Below, piece after piece: positions 1 to 7,048 of a stretch of DNA of 9,132 nucleotides. This DNA comes from Clostridia bacterium. Its GTDB lineage: Bacteria > Bacillota > Clostridia > Oscillospirales > CAG-382. Under the pieces are notes generated by a model. That model had not been told where the DNA came from. It saw nothing but the letters and a program-made list of their open reading frames with translations, and made no database searches. The position numbers and the translations under genes were made by a program. How positions within the stretch are numbered: the stretch's first letter is position 1; every line of letters starts with the position of its first letter. The stretch covers positions 1 to 9,132 of the forward strand of contig CAAEPN010000200.1 in NCBI GenBank assembly GCA_900757905.1. Direction: 5' to 3'.

Positions 1-87
1 ACTCGCGAATCTATCGGTGAAAAATCCGTGGCGCATGTCCCCGGATTTTTCAGATTTTTATTGAATTCGGGCTTCGCCCGAAAAGCC
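1..87 (+). repeat. Left copy of terminal inverted dispersed repeat
   Basis: Bases 1-43 are a perfect reverse complement of 9087-9129 (position i pairs with 9130-i). Beyond the perfect block the two copies still align without gaps, with 29 of 44 bases identical over 44-87 versus 9086-9043, so this is a diverged longer repeat and not only a short shared end. Within this copy TGAAAAATCCG (18-28) and CGGATTTTTCA (42-52) form a perfect 11-bp stem with a 13-nt loop. A second small palindrome, TTCGGGC-TTC-GCCCGAA, lies at 66-82. A GTG-initiated frame (28-93) matches the frame of the right copy but ends after 21 codons. The repeat starts at the first base of the window, so its true outer limit is unknown. 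It lies upstream of a terminator and promoter and does not interrupt a recognisable gene. Confidence 0.85.
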
Positions 88-110
88 TTATAGACTTTTA
101 CAACAGTCTG

Positions 111-141
111 AAGCGGTTTGTCTTCCGACAAGCCGCTTTTT
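111..141 (+). terminator. Intrinsic terminator of an upstream plus-strand gene
   Basis: AAGCGGTTTGTC (111-122) pairs with GACAAGCCGCTT (127-138) across a TTCC loop. The stem is 12 bp with a single G-U wobble and is followed by TTTTT (137-141). It would end transcription entering from the left, outside the window, just before the promoter at 153. Confidence 0.85.
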
Positions 142-152
142 ATGCGGTTCGG

Positions 153-181
153 TTGACTTTTCGCTCAAAAAATGCTATACT
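153..181 (+). promoter_or_regulatory. Strong sigma-A promoter of the MBL-NusG_II-Gx-ApbE operon
   Basis: The -35 box is TTGACT (153-158), followed by a 17-bp spacer and a -10 box TATACT (176-181). The -10 is preceded by TG at -15/-14 (173-174), the extended -10 form. Transcription should start near 188, giving a leader of about 28 nt before the ATG at 216. It is the only clear promoter for the four overlapping genes that follow. Confidence 0.8.
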
Positions 182-215
182 TATGGAAAATGTAAAACGC
201 AAGTGAGGGAATTCT

Positions 216-845
216 ATGCAGATACACACTCTGATTCTCGGCATGTGCATGACCAATTGCTATATTGTAAGCGCAGACGGCACGCACTGCGTCATGATCG
301 ACCCGGCAAGCGACGCAGACCGCATTATCGCCGAAATAGAGAAGCACGCCTACACGCCGGACGCGATATTTTTAACACATGCGCATTTCGACCACATTTA
401 TGCGCTTCCGGAGCTATTATCGCGATACGATATTCCGGTCTATCTTCACAAAAACGATGTTCCGTTTCTCACCGATATGCGCCTTAATCTATCGCAAAGC
501 CTATTTTATACACCGTTTGTGTTTACGGAAGAGGTGCATGCGCTTTCAGACGGCGACACGCTTCACGCAGGCGGCACGGATTTTTCCGTACTGCACACGC
601 CCGGTCACACGCCGGGTTCTGTCTGCTTCATAAACGACGCGGAAAAAATCATTTTTTCCGGCGATACGTTATTTGCTTCGACAGTCGGTCGAACCGATTT
701 TCCGGGCGGCGACACAGCCACGCTGTTAAAGTCGTTAAAAAAGCTCTCCGCGCTCGGCGATACCGCCGACTATGCCGTTTATCCGGGACACAATGCCGCC
801 ACCACGCTTTCCCGTGAAAAGCGGTACAACGAATATCTGCAATGA
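216..845 (+). CDS. Metallo-beta-lactamase fold hydrolase, glyoxalase II-like (YcbL/GloB type)
   Basis: The 209-residue protein carries the full zinc-site set of the glyoxalase II branch of the MBL fold: THAHFDH at 54-60, the TPGHTPGS block with His131, Asp150 in FSGDTLF, and His192 in YPGHN. It also has the GRTDFPGG segment (158-165) typical of the short YcbL-like members. That length corresponds to the catalytic domain without the C-terminal helical substrate domain of classical GloB. The family hydrolyses thioesters such as S-lactoylglutathione or related thiol adducts; the substrate here cannot be read from sequence. There is no signal peptide, so it is cytosolic. The ATG at 216 follows a GTGAGGGA ribosome site. 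The stop overlaps the next start as ATGA (842-845), making it the first gene of the operon, although a link to the membrane redox genes behind it is only positional. Confidence 0.9.
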   Translation: MQIHTLILGMCMTNCYIVSADGTHCVMIDPASDADRIIAEIEKHAYTPDAIFLTHAHFDHIYALPELLSRYDIPVYLHKNDVPFLTDMRLNLSQSLFYTPFVFTEEVHALSDGDTLHAGGTDFSVLHTPGHTPGSVCFINDAEKIIFSGDTLFASTVGRTDFPGGDTATLLKSLKKLSALGDTADYAVYPGHNAATTLSREKRYNEYLQ

Positions 846-1237
846 CCGGCATGAAACGAAAGCTCTACCGCGGCGACGCAGTGATCGTATGCCTGATACT
901 GTTGTTTTGCGCGCTCGGAGCGCTGTTTCCGCTTTTCGCGCCGCGCACTGATACCCCAGCCGTCACTGTAACGCTTGACGGCAAGCTTTATGGGACATAT
1001 GCTTTGGACTCAGACACCACGCTGTACATCGGACAAACCGGCGTGCGTCTCGCTATCGCGAATGGAAAAGCCTATATTGCCGAATCCGATTGTCCGGACA
1101 AGATCTGCGTGCATTCCGGTGCGTTATATGCCGGCGACAGCGGCAAAAGCCTTGTCTGTCTGCCAAACCGCGTGGCAGTCACGCTTAGCAGCACCAAACC
1201 GGGCATGGAAAGCGAGGTGGACGGCATTGCCGGATAA
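842..1237 (+). CDS. NusG domain II-containing membrane-anchored protein (EetA-like)
   Basis: The 131-residue protein has one N-terminal membrane helix (about 12-32) followed by an extracytoplasmic NusG domain II of roughly 80 residues. The family signature SDCPDKICVHSG (82-93) and VCLPNRV (105-111) is intact, including Cys84, Cys89 and Cys106. This stand-alone domain is unrelated in function to the transcription factor NusG. It occurs next to Gx transporters and ApbE in Firmicute flavin-based electron transfer loci, where the Listeria counterpart is called EetA; that match rests on my recall of the family. The ATG overlaps the upstream stop by 4 bp and has no clear Shine-Dalgarno site, which suggests translational coupling. 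A second ATG at 851 would remove three residues. The 3' end overlaps the next gene by 11 bp. Confidence 0.85.
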   Translation: MTGMKRKLYRGDAVIVCLILLFCALGALFPLFAPRTDTPAVTVTLDGKLYGTYALDSDTTLYIGQTGVRLAIANGKAYIAESDCPDKICVHSGALYAGDSGKSLVCLPNRVAVTLSSTKPGMESEVDGIAG

Positions 1238-1808
1238 AAACCAAACCTTTCGAAAAATCACGGTCTGCGCTGTATTTGCCGTTTTTGCCGCCATTACCGG
1301 CCTTTTAGAGAGCATGCTCGGTCTCGACGTTTATTTTCCGGTTCCCGGTGTAAGACTTGGCCTTGCCAATCTCTTTGTCATGGCGGCATTTGTACTTTAC
1401 GGCGCACGGTTTTCGATGGCTGTGAGCCTTGTACGCATGGGATTAGTCTTTCTGCTTTCCGGAAACGTCACTGCGCTCATACTTTCGCTCAGCGGTGGAA
1501 TGTGCGCCTTTATCGGATTGTGCGCGCTCATGCCGCTGTATGGCAAAAAATGTACGATGATCGGCGTTTCGGCCTTTTCCTCCGCACTGCACGGTATAGG
1601 TCAGCTGGCGGCAGCGTACTTTTTAATACACGCGCCGGTATTCTGGTATTTACCGGTCTTGTGCGCATTATCTGCCGTCACCGGCTGTATAAACGGCTTC
1701 TTACTCGACCGGCTCTTGCCGCTTTTCCCGCAAAGTATCCGAAATAATGCACGTTACGGCAATTCCATTCACGCACAGACAAAAACGGAAAGGAAGGACG
1801 CCCTATGA
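1227..1808 (+). CDS. Gx transporter family / 'heptaprenyl diphosphate synthase component I' membrane protein (EetB-like)
   Basis: The protein has 193 residues and is mostly hydrophobic, with about five membrane segments between residues 11 and 165. Family marks are PGVRLGLANLF (40-50) and SALHGIGQL (119-127). The family name comes from early annotation as a prenyl synthase subunit, but the protein is a small ECF-S-like membrane protein and the enzyme name should not be taken literally. I chose TTG at 1227 because GAGGTGG lies 7 bases upstream and it gives a normal-length N-terminus; the same frame stays open far upstream only because it overlaps the NusG_II gene. The next ATG would cut off the first membrane helix. 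In Listeria-type loci the homologue EetB sits with EetA and supports extracellular electron transfer. The stop overlaps the apbE start as ATGA. Confidence 0.85.
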   Translation: MPDKNQTFRKITVCAVFAVFAAITGLLESMLGLDVYFPVPGVRLGLANLFVMAAFVLYGARFSMAVSLVRMGLVFLLSGNVTALILSLSGGMCAFIGLCALMPLYGKKCTMIGVSAFSSALHGIGQLAAAYFLIHAPVFWYLPVLCALSAVTGCINGFLLDRLLPLFPQSIRNNARYGNSIHAQTKTERKDAL

Positions 1809-2845
1809 AAAAAACTGCCGCTCTTTGCTGCATATTGTTGCTTTCGCTGTCTTTCTGCCTTGTCTCGTGTGAACAAAGAAACTATCCGTCAGATGATTTT
1901 TTTGCCATGGACACCTACATAAGCGTCAAAGCGGCAAACGCTTCTACAGAAGACTTAAAAGCCGTGCAGGATCTCATAAAGTCTGCCGAAAAAACTTTTT
2001 CGCGCACGGATTCCGAAAGTGAGATATACAAGATCAACCATGGCGACAGCGTCACGGTTTCAAAAGAATGCGCTTCGCTATTATCGCGTGCCGCTCTTGC
2101 GGCTTCCGATACAAACGGTGCGTTTGACCCCTGCCTTGGCCTTATCAGTAGGTTATGGGACATCACGGGCGAAAAACACATTCCGGCTGACAATGAAATT
2201 GCCGCGCTTCTTCCCTATTGCTCGTATGACAGCTTTACGCTCGGCAGACAATCGGTAACAAAAAAATACACGCAAACGGAAATAGATCTCGGCGCGGCCG
2301 TCAAGGGTTACGCGGCCGGTGAAGCGCTCCGCGTTCTTCGTGAGCGCGGAATTTCGGACGCAATGATAAGTCTTGGCGGAAACATCGCCGTCTGCGGCAA
2401 CGCCGAAGGTCGGAGCGACGGTTGGCGGATCGGCGTGCGAAGCCCGTATTTCCCGGACACACTTGCCTTGCAATTTGTCTGCACTGACCGCGTGATAGCG
2501 GTCTCCGGCGATTATGAGCGCTACTTTGAAAAAGACGGCGTGCGGTATCACCACATTTTTGACCCGAACACCGGAAAACCGGCAAGAACAGGCTTACGCA
2601 GTACGGTCGTTATCGCAAAGGACGGCTTTGTCAGCGATATGCTTTCGACGGCATTATTTGTTATGGGTGCGCGAAAAAGCGCTGACTTTTACATGTCGGG
2701 ATGCTATGATTTTGAAGCGATTCTTTTTACCGATGACGGAAAAGTCCTTGCTACTGACGGGATAATCGACGCCTTGTTCCTTGCAGACGGCGCGGCCACG
2801 CAAGACGGAACTCCGCTTGAGATACTGCCGCTTTCAAAAGAATAA
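1805..2845 (+). CDS. apbE: FAD:protein FMN transferase, lipoprotein (ApbE family)
   Basis: The 346-residue enzyme moves FMN from FAD onto a threonine of extracytoplasmic redox proteins. Residues 1-22 form a lipoprotein signal ending in the lipobox LVSC with Cys22, so it is tethered to the outer face of the membrane. ApbE landmarks follow in order: AMDTYISV (34-41), DLGAAVKGYA (161-170), SLGGN (189-193), SGDYERY (234-240), HHIFDPNTGKPA (249-260) and the metal-site segment SDMLSTA (277-283). The ATG is preceded by GGAAGG at 7 bases and overlaps the upstream stop. Being last in an operon with NusG_II and Gx genes suggests a flavinylated partner in electron transfer, but no FMN-binding-domain protein or RnfG/NqrC is encoded here. 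I see no convincing terminator before the next promoter. Confidence 0.93.
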   Translation: MKKTAALCCILLLSLSFCLVSCEQRNYPSDDFFAMDTYISVKAANASTEDLKAVQDLIKSAEKTFSRTDSESEIYKINHGDSVTVSKECASLLSRAALAASDTNGAFDPCLGLISRLWDITGEKHIPADNEIAALLPYCSYDSFTLGRQSVTKKYTQTEIDLGAAVKGYAAGEALRVLRERGISDAMISLGGNIAVCGNAEGRSDGWRIGVRSPYFPDTLALQFVCTDRVIAVSGDYERYFEKDGVRYHHIFDPNTGKPARTGLRSTVVIAKDGFVSDMLSTALFVMGARKSADFYMSGCYDFEAILFTDDGKVLATDGIIDALFLADGAATQDGTPLEILPLSKE

Positions 2846-2883
2846 AAATACCGAAAAACACATATTTTTTATCAAAAAACACA

Positions 2884-2912
2884 TGGCGTTTTCACGGTCG
2901 TTTTGCTATAGT
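2884..2912 (+). promoter_or_regulatory. Extended -10 promoter of the glycosidase-like gene
   Basis: TG-C-TATAGT (2904-2912) forms an extended -10 box. The -35 position 17 bp upstream (TGGCGT, 2884-2889) is poor, as is common for extended -10 promoters. Start of transcription is expected near 2919, about 40 nt before the ATG at 2960. Just upstream, AAAAACACAT occurs twice as a direct repeat (2854-2863 and 2875-2884) with a 21-bp period, close to two helical turns, which could be an operator. Confidence 0.5.
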
Positions 2913-2959
2913 GTAGGCAGAACGACACTAAAAAATCCGGATAAGAAAGGTTGAATTCC

Positions 2960-4954
2960 ATGTCAAAGCTCCCTATGCGTCAAGTTCATTTGGATTTCCA
3001 TACCTCCGAATGTATCGATCATATCGGTTCAAGGTTCGATAAGGAAAATTTCAAGCGCTGCTTAAAAAAAGGGCACATCAACTCGATCACCCTTTTTGCA
3101 AAGTGTCACCACGGTTGGGCTTACTTCCCGTCCGAAACCAATGAAATGCATCCTGGACTACATTTCGATCTGCTTTCCGCAGAGCTTGAAGCCTGCGCAG
3201 AAGCCGGTGTTGCCGCGCCCATTTATATTTCCGCCGGGTTCGACGAAAAATATGCCGTAGCTCATCCCGAAGATCTCGTCATCTGGGAAAAGGGCGGACA
3301 TGCGCCAAAGGTTCTCGAAAAAGACGGACACAAGTATTTGGAAAACGGTTATTTCAATCTTATCTGCATGAATTCTCCGTATTTGAAGATATTGGAAGCG
3401 CAGACCAAAGAGGTCGTGGAAAAATTCCATCCGGTCGGCGTATTTTTTGATATCGTTGCACCGCGCATTTGCTGGTGCAAGCGCTGCAATGCGGAAATCG
3501 CCGCTCTCGGCATGGATCCGGACGACCTCCAAAGCCACAAGCTCCACGGTGAGATGCTGTACAAGCGCTATTGCGAAACGGTAAACGCCGCTGCACACAG
3601 CGTCGTTCCCGACATCCGCATTTTCCACAACAACGGCCACATTCCTTGCGGCAAGCGCGACCTTGCCTATCTCAACACGCATTTGGAGCTTGAGAGTCTT
3701 CCGACCGGCGGCTGGGGTTACGACCATTTTCCGAAGTCTGCCCGCTATGTTGCCGGACTTGGCTTAGAATACCTCGGCATGACCGGCAAATTCCACCTCT
3801 CATGGGGCGAATTCGGCGGCTTTAAGCATCCGAACGCACTGCGCTATGAAGCGGCGCTGTCGCTTGCCAACGGCGCAGGCTGCTCGGTCGGCGACCAAAT
3901 GCACCCTTACGGCTTTTTGGACGACGCGACATATGAGCTTATCGGCAAGGCCTATGCCGAGGTCGAACAGGTCGAAGAATACTGTGCGAACGCAAAAAAC
4001 ATAGCCGATATCGGCATACTTTCCGTCGAGGGCGTCGGAAGCGACGACGACCGGAACAACGCTTCGGATGTCGGTGCCTGCCGGATGCTGCTTGAGGGTC
4101 ATTATCTTTTTGATGTGCTTGACCCGCAAAGCGATTTTTCGGAATATAAGCTGCTCATTTTGCCGGACAAAGTAAAAATCACCGGCGAGACCGGTGAAAA
4201 AATAAAGAATTACGTAAGAAGCGGCGGCAAGGTGCTTTGTTCCGGCCTTTCCGGAACAGACGAGAATAACGCGTTCGCCTTTGATTTCGGCGTGCGCTTT
4301 GCAGGCAAGAATCCCTATAAGCCCTGCTACTATCACTCTTGCTATGACGCGCTCGGCCTTTCGCCGACAAGCTACGTCATTTACAGCGATATGTACGATA
4401 CCGTGCTTTCCGGCGCCCCCGACATACTTGGCTATAGCCGCGAGCCGTTTTTTAACCATGCACCGGAGCATTTTTGCTCACACAAACACACGCCCTTCAA
4501 GTTAGAAGACCACGCGCCGGCAGCCATTATCGGAAAGGACGGCGGCTATCTTGCTTGGGAGGTATTTGCCGAATATGCAAACGTCGGAAGCATTATCTTA
4601 AAGGACACGGTTTTATGCATGTTAGACGTGATTTTAACCGACAAAAAGGCAGTATCCACCAATCTCCCGGCACAGGGCGTTGTGACCTTGACAAAGCAAG
4701 AACAGGCGTCGCGCTATGTGCTGCATACGTTATATGCTTCACCGGTAAGGCGCGGCCAAAATGTGGAGATAATTGAGGACCTGATTCCAATACATGACAC
4801 GTCGCTTGAGATCCGCGTGCCGGAACAGATAAAAGCCGTTCGGCTTGTACCGGAAAACAGAGAGCTGCCGTTTACTTATGAAAACGGCGTTTGCAAGTTT
4901 ACGATTCCGGAATTTGTGTGCAAACAGGTTACGGTTTTGGAATACGGGAATTAA
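2960..4954 (+). CDS. Glycosidase-like protein: GHL6-type TIM barrel plus beta-galactosidase trimerisation-like domain
   Basis: The 664-residue protein begins with a TIM-barrel-like region (about 6-345) resembling 'hypothetical glycosyl hydrolase 6' proteins, which are often annotated as alpha-amylase-, fucosidase- or beta-galactosidase-like. It continues with a flavodoxin-like segment (about 348-430, including YKLLILPDKVKI and SGGKVLCSG) typical of the beta-galactosidase trimerisation domain, and a C-terminal beta-rich part. Candidate catalytic acids are Asp164 in GVFFDIV and Glu284 in WGEFGG, by analogy with related barrels. A CWCKRC cluster (Cys171, Cys173, Cys176) follows the first. No signal peptide is present, so it should act on imported sugars in the cytosol. 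I chose ATG 2960 over the TTG at 2951 because the AAGAAAGG site abuts the TTG but lies 9 bases from the ATG. It has its own promoter and a terminator behind it. Substrate unknown. Confidence 0.8.
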   Translation: MSKLPMRQVHLDFHTSECIDHIGSRFDKENFKRCLKKGHINSITLFAKCHHGWAYFPSETNEMHPGLHFDLLSAELEACAEAGVAAPIYISAGFDEKYAVAHPEDLVIWEKGGHAPKVLEKDGHKYLENGYFNLICMNSPYLKILEAQTKEVVEKFHPVGVFFDIVAPRICWCKRCNAEIAALGMDPDDLQSHKLHGEMLYKRYCETVNAAAHSVVPDIRIFHNNGHIPCGKRDLAYLNTHLELESLPTGGWGYDHFPKSARYVAGLGLEYLGMTGKFHLSWGEFGGFKHPNALRYEAALSLANGAGCSVGDQMHPYGFLDDATYELIGKAYAEVEQVEEYCANAKNIADIGILSVEGVGSDDDRNNASDVGACRMLLEGHYLFDVLDPQSDFSEYKLLILPDKVKITGETGEKIKNYVRSGGKVLCSGLSGTDENNAFAFDFGVRFAGKNPYKPCYYHSCYDALGLSPTSYVIYSDMYDTVLSGAPDILGYSREPFFNHAPEHFCSHKHTPFKLEDHAPAAIIGKDGGYLAWEVFAEYANVGSIILKDTVLCMLDVILTDKKAVSTNLPAQGVVTLTKQEQASRYVLHTLYASPVRRGQNVEIIEDLIPIHDTSLEIRVPEQIKAVRLVPENRELPFTYENGVCKFTIPEFVCKQVTVLEYGN

Positions 4955-4974
4955 ACAATTGGCAAGGCAACACG

Positions 4975-5011
4975 AAAAAAGCCGGAAAAACATGTTTTTT
5001 CCGGCTTTTTT
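4975..5011. terminator. Bidirectional intrinsic terminator between convergent genes
   Basis: AAAAAA-GCCGG-AAAAA-CATG-TTTTTT-CCGGC-TTTTTT gives a strong hairpin with a GCCGG/CCGGC core, one unpaired T, and A/T tracts on both sides. It therefore works in both directions. It fills the 64-nt gap between the convergent glycosidase-like gene and yunB. Confidence 0.9.
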
Positions 5012-5018
5012 AATTCCA

Positions 5019-5660
5019 TTATCTTGTTAGATCAATGTCAGCATAATAGCCCGGCACATTTCCGACCACTACGGTTTCTGCAATGCACACTTCGGTTTCA
5101 ACAAAGGTAGGCTTTCGCGTGGCCGCCGTGACCACAACGATCTCTGCACGGACATTTATTAGAATGCGATGCAGGGACTGGTTGATTCCGGCGGAGGTAA
5201 TGCTGTTTTTGACCTGCGTTTCGACGCTTCCGACCGGCAGAATATGTACCGGCATCATCGGGCCTTTACCGGCTGTAAGCTCACTGCCCAAAACCGTACC
5301 GAGCGGTATTTCAAGGCCGACCGCATTCAACTTGTCAAGCGCATTCACAACAACAAGCGACAAAGAGCTTTTCAAGCGGTTGATCTCGGTCGCGTTGGTC
5401 TTTAATGCCGTAATCTGTCCGGTATTGTCCTTTTCAAAGGAAACAAGGCTGTCATAAGTAATTTTTTCCCGTGCGGTTTCTTCGAAGATCGCCTGATTTA
5501 AAATATAGGCCGCTTTGGCTTTTACGGCCATTTCCGCCGTATCGCGGACAATTGCAGAAAACTTGGTTTCGAACAAATAAATTAAAAGAAATGCGATTGC
5601 GGCTAAGACAAAGACTCCAGTAAGCAGTCTGTTTCGGAATTTTCTCCGGTAATGCGGCAC
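5019..5660 (-). CDS. yunB: Sporulation protein YunB
   Basis: The 213-residue protein has a basic N-terminus, one membrane helix (about 12-29) and a long extracytoplasmic part. Family hallmarks are IPLGTVLGSELTAGKGP (118-134), AGINQSLHRI (157-166) and ETVVVGNVPGYY (195-206). In Bacillus subtilis, YunB is made under sigma-E in the mother cell and is needed for proper spore formation; its molecular role is not settled. The start is GTG at 5660, with GGAAGGG 6 bases upstream. Its presence is the best evidence that the organism is an endospore former or comes from a spore-forming lineage. It is isolated from the upstream surface protein gene by a terminator and should have its own promoter. Confidence 0.93.
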   Translation of the reverse strand: MPHYRRKFRNRLLTGVFVLAAIAFLLIYLFETKFSAIVRDTAEMAVKAKAAYILNQAIFEETAREKITYDSLVSFEKDNTGQITALKTNATEINRLKSSLSLVVVNALDKLNAVGLEIPLGTVLGSELTAGKGPMMPVHILPVGSVETQVKNSITSAGINQSLHRILINVRAEIVVVTAATRKPTFVETEVCIAETVVVGNVPGYYADIDLTR

Positions 5661-5685
5661 GCGCTTCCCTTCCTTTCATAAAATA

Positions 5686-5705
5686 ACATATACTGCATTA
5701 TATGT
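5686..5705 (-). promoter_or_regulatory. Possible yunB promoter region with inverted repeat
   Basis: ACATATA (5686-5692) and TATATGT (5699-5705) form a perfect 7-bp inverted repeat around CTGCAT. Read on the minus strand it contains CATATAAT, which holds a consensus sigma-A -10 (TATAAT, 5702-5697) and differs at one base from the Bacillus sigma-E -10 CATACAAT. No good -35 of either type is visible at the right distance. The expected start is near 5690, about 30 nt before the GTG. Confidence 0.35.
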
Positions 5706-5749
5706 AAAGAAGCGAAAGGTTTGCCACCCAAAAAGATGAAAATTTACGC

Positions 5750-5790
5750 AAAAAAAGAAAGCAATATGTGCCGTACATCATATTGCTTTC
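5750..5790 (-). terminator. Intrinsic terminator of the surface protein gene
   Basis: On the minus strand GAAAGCAATATG (5790-5779) pairs perfectly with CATATTGCTTTC (5768-5757) across a 10-nt loop and is followed by seven T residues (5756-5750). It stops transcription of the gene ending at 5834 before yunB. Confidence 0.92.
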
Positions 5791-5833
5791 TCCTGTTTTT
5801 AGATTAAGACTTACCGAAAAAATCGGTCAATTC

Positions 5834-7048
5834 TTATTTCTTTTTCTTGGTGACAACAACGATCACTACGATTACAGCGATAACAACGATCACGATGATA
5901 ACCCAAACGATCGGAGAAACGCCGTTGCTTTCGGTCTTGGTATCATCGGTCTGATTGTTGTCTTCAGCCTTAGGATCGTCAGTCTTGGTTTCGCCGCTCT
6001 TTTCAGCTTCCTTGGAGAGGTCGTTTGCTTCCTTAGCGTAGTCTCTTGCGAGGTCGCTCTGGGTCAGAGCCTCTTCAAAGTTCTTTTCTTCAATTGCAGC
6101 GTAGGAAGCGTTAGCAGCGTCGATAGCTTCTTGAGCCTTTGCCTTAGCGTCTTCCGAACCTACTTCTTCAGCCTTGGCCATAGCTTCGTTAGCCTTTTCC
6201 ATAGCCTTGTCGGTTTCCTTGGTAGCTTCTTCAACCTTAGCGGCGATTTCAGCTTCTTCCTTAGCCTTAGCGATAGCAGCGATTTCTTCTTCGGTCATTG
6301 CGGTACCGTTCTTAACATCGGTGATGTAGTAGGTCCAACCGTCAGCCGGAGCGATTTCGCAGCTTGCGATAACGCTGAAGTGAGCCTTGCCGTCCGGGAA
6401 TACATCCTGCATCGGAAGTTCATACGGAACGACGAAATCTTCGAAGCCTTCGCGAGCGAAGGTCATGGTGTAGGAACCGTTGTCGTTGCGAGCCATCTTA
6501 ACGGTAAGAGTCGTGCCGCTCTTGATAGCGAACATTTCGTTGGTGGAAGCGTCAACGCTCTGGCTGTTGTAAACCTGGCTGAAGCCGGTGATACCGTCGT
6601 AAATTTCGAGGTAAGGCTTGCCGAAACGGATAAGGTCTTCAACGCCCTGGTTACCGGTTTCGAGGTCGAAATTGTTGGTGAAGAATGCACGCGGAGCAGC
6701 GAGGAAGTCCATAGCTACCCAGCAGTCGGTGTCGGTCGTAACTTCCGGTGCCTTTTCAAAGAACACGGTAGCTTCGAAGCCGTTTAAGTCATACTTTTCG
6801 TTGGAAACAAGACCACCGCAGTTGTCGCCGCTGGAGTAATAACCACCGTGAACGACCTTAAGACCCTTGTCCGTATCCGAAAGATCAGCCGGATCCTGAA
6901 CGTCAGTCTTGTTGTCTTTGCCTTCATAAATGAAGAAGCCGTTGTTTGCCGTGTAGTCTGCAGCCTTCGGAGCTTCTGCGTATGCAGCGATCGAAGCGGT
7001 TGCAAGGACTACCATGGATGCAAGTGCGAGAGATAAAAACTTTTTCAT
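5834..7048 (-). CDS. Secreted, C-terminally membrane-anchored coiled-coil surface protein, unknown family
   Basis: The 404-residue protein has a Sec signal peptide (1-24, cleavage after AAYA). A globular, beta-rich and aromatic-rich domain follows (about 30-250) that may have a lectin/LamG-like fold. Next come an Ala/Glu/Lys-rich helical stretch (about 252-350) likely to form a coiled coil, an Asp/Thr/Asn-rich linker (351-376), one very hydrophobic helix (379-399) and a KKKK tail. It would therefore sit outside the cell on a stalk anchored by its C-terminus; there is no LPXTG motif. Codon use is unlike the neighbours: in residues 251-310 every Lys is AAG, every Ile is ATC and nearly every Ala is GCT, the pattern of a highly expressed gene. 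The frame is open further upstream to an ATG at 7174, but that start lacks a ribosome site and would bury the signal peptide. I do not recognise a named family. Confidence 0.85.
   Translation of the reverse strand: MKKFLSLALASMVVLATASIAAYAEAPKAADYTANNGFFIYEGKDNKTDVQDPADLSDTDKGLKVVHGGYYSSGDNCGGLVSNEKYDLNGFEATVFFEKAPEVTTDTDCWVAMDFLAAPRAFFTNNFDLETGNQGVEDLIRFGKPYLEIYDGITGFSQVYNSQSVDASTNEMFAIKSGTTLTVKMARNDNGSYTMTFAREGFEDFVVPYELPMQDVFPDGKAHFSVIASCEIAPADGWTYYITDVKNGTAMTEEEIAAIAKAKEEAEIAAKVEEATKETDKAMEKANEAMAKAEEVGSEDAKAKAQEAIDAANASYAAIEEKNFEEALTQSDLARDYAKEANDLSKEAEKSGETKTDDPKAEDNNQTDDTKTESNGVSPIVWVIIVIVVIAVIVVIVVVTKKKK

Noticed and set aside
975..1226. Upstream extension of the Gx transporter reading frame to 975
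   Set aside because: It only overlaps the NusG_II gene in another frame; TTG 1227 has a well-placed ribosome site and matches the family length.
2786..2808. ADGAAT near the ApbE C-terminus as a self-flavinylation site
   Set aside because: It only loosely resembles the SGAT-type acceptor motif and lies in the C-terminal tail of the enzyme itself.
4179..4471. Several minus-strand frames inside the glycosidase-like gene
   Set aside because: They are shadow frames opposite a well-supported protein and have no ribosome sites or domain features.
5768..6787. Long plus-strand open frame of 339 codons opposite the surface protein gene
   Set aside because: It is a mirror frame created by strong codon bias on the minus strand; its Phe/Ser/Leu-rich product has no signal peptide or family features.
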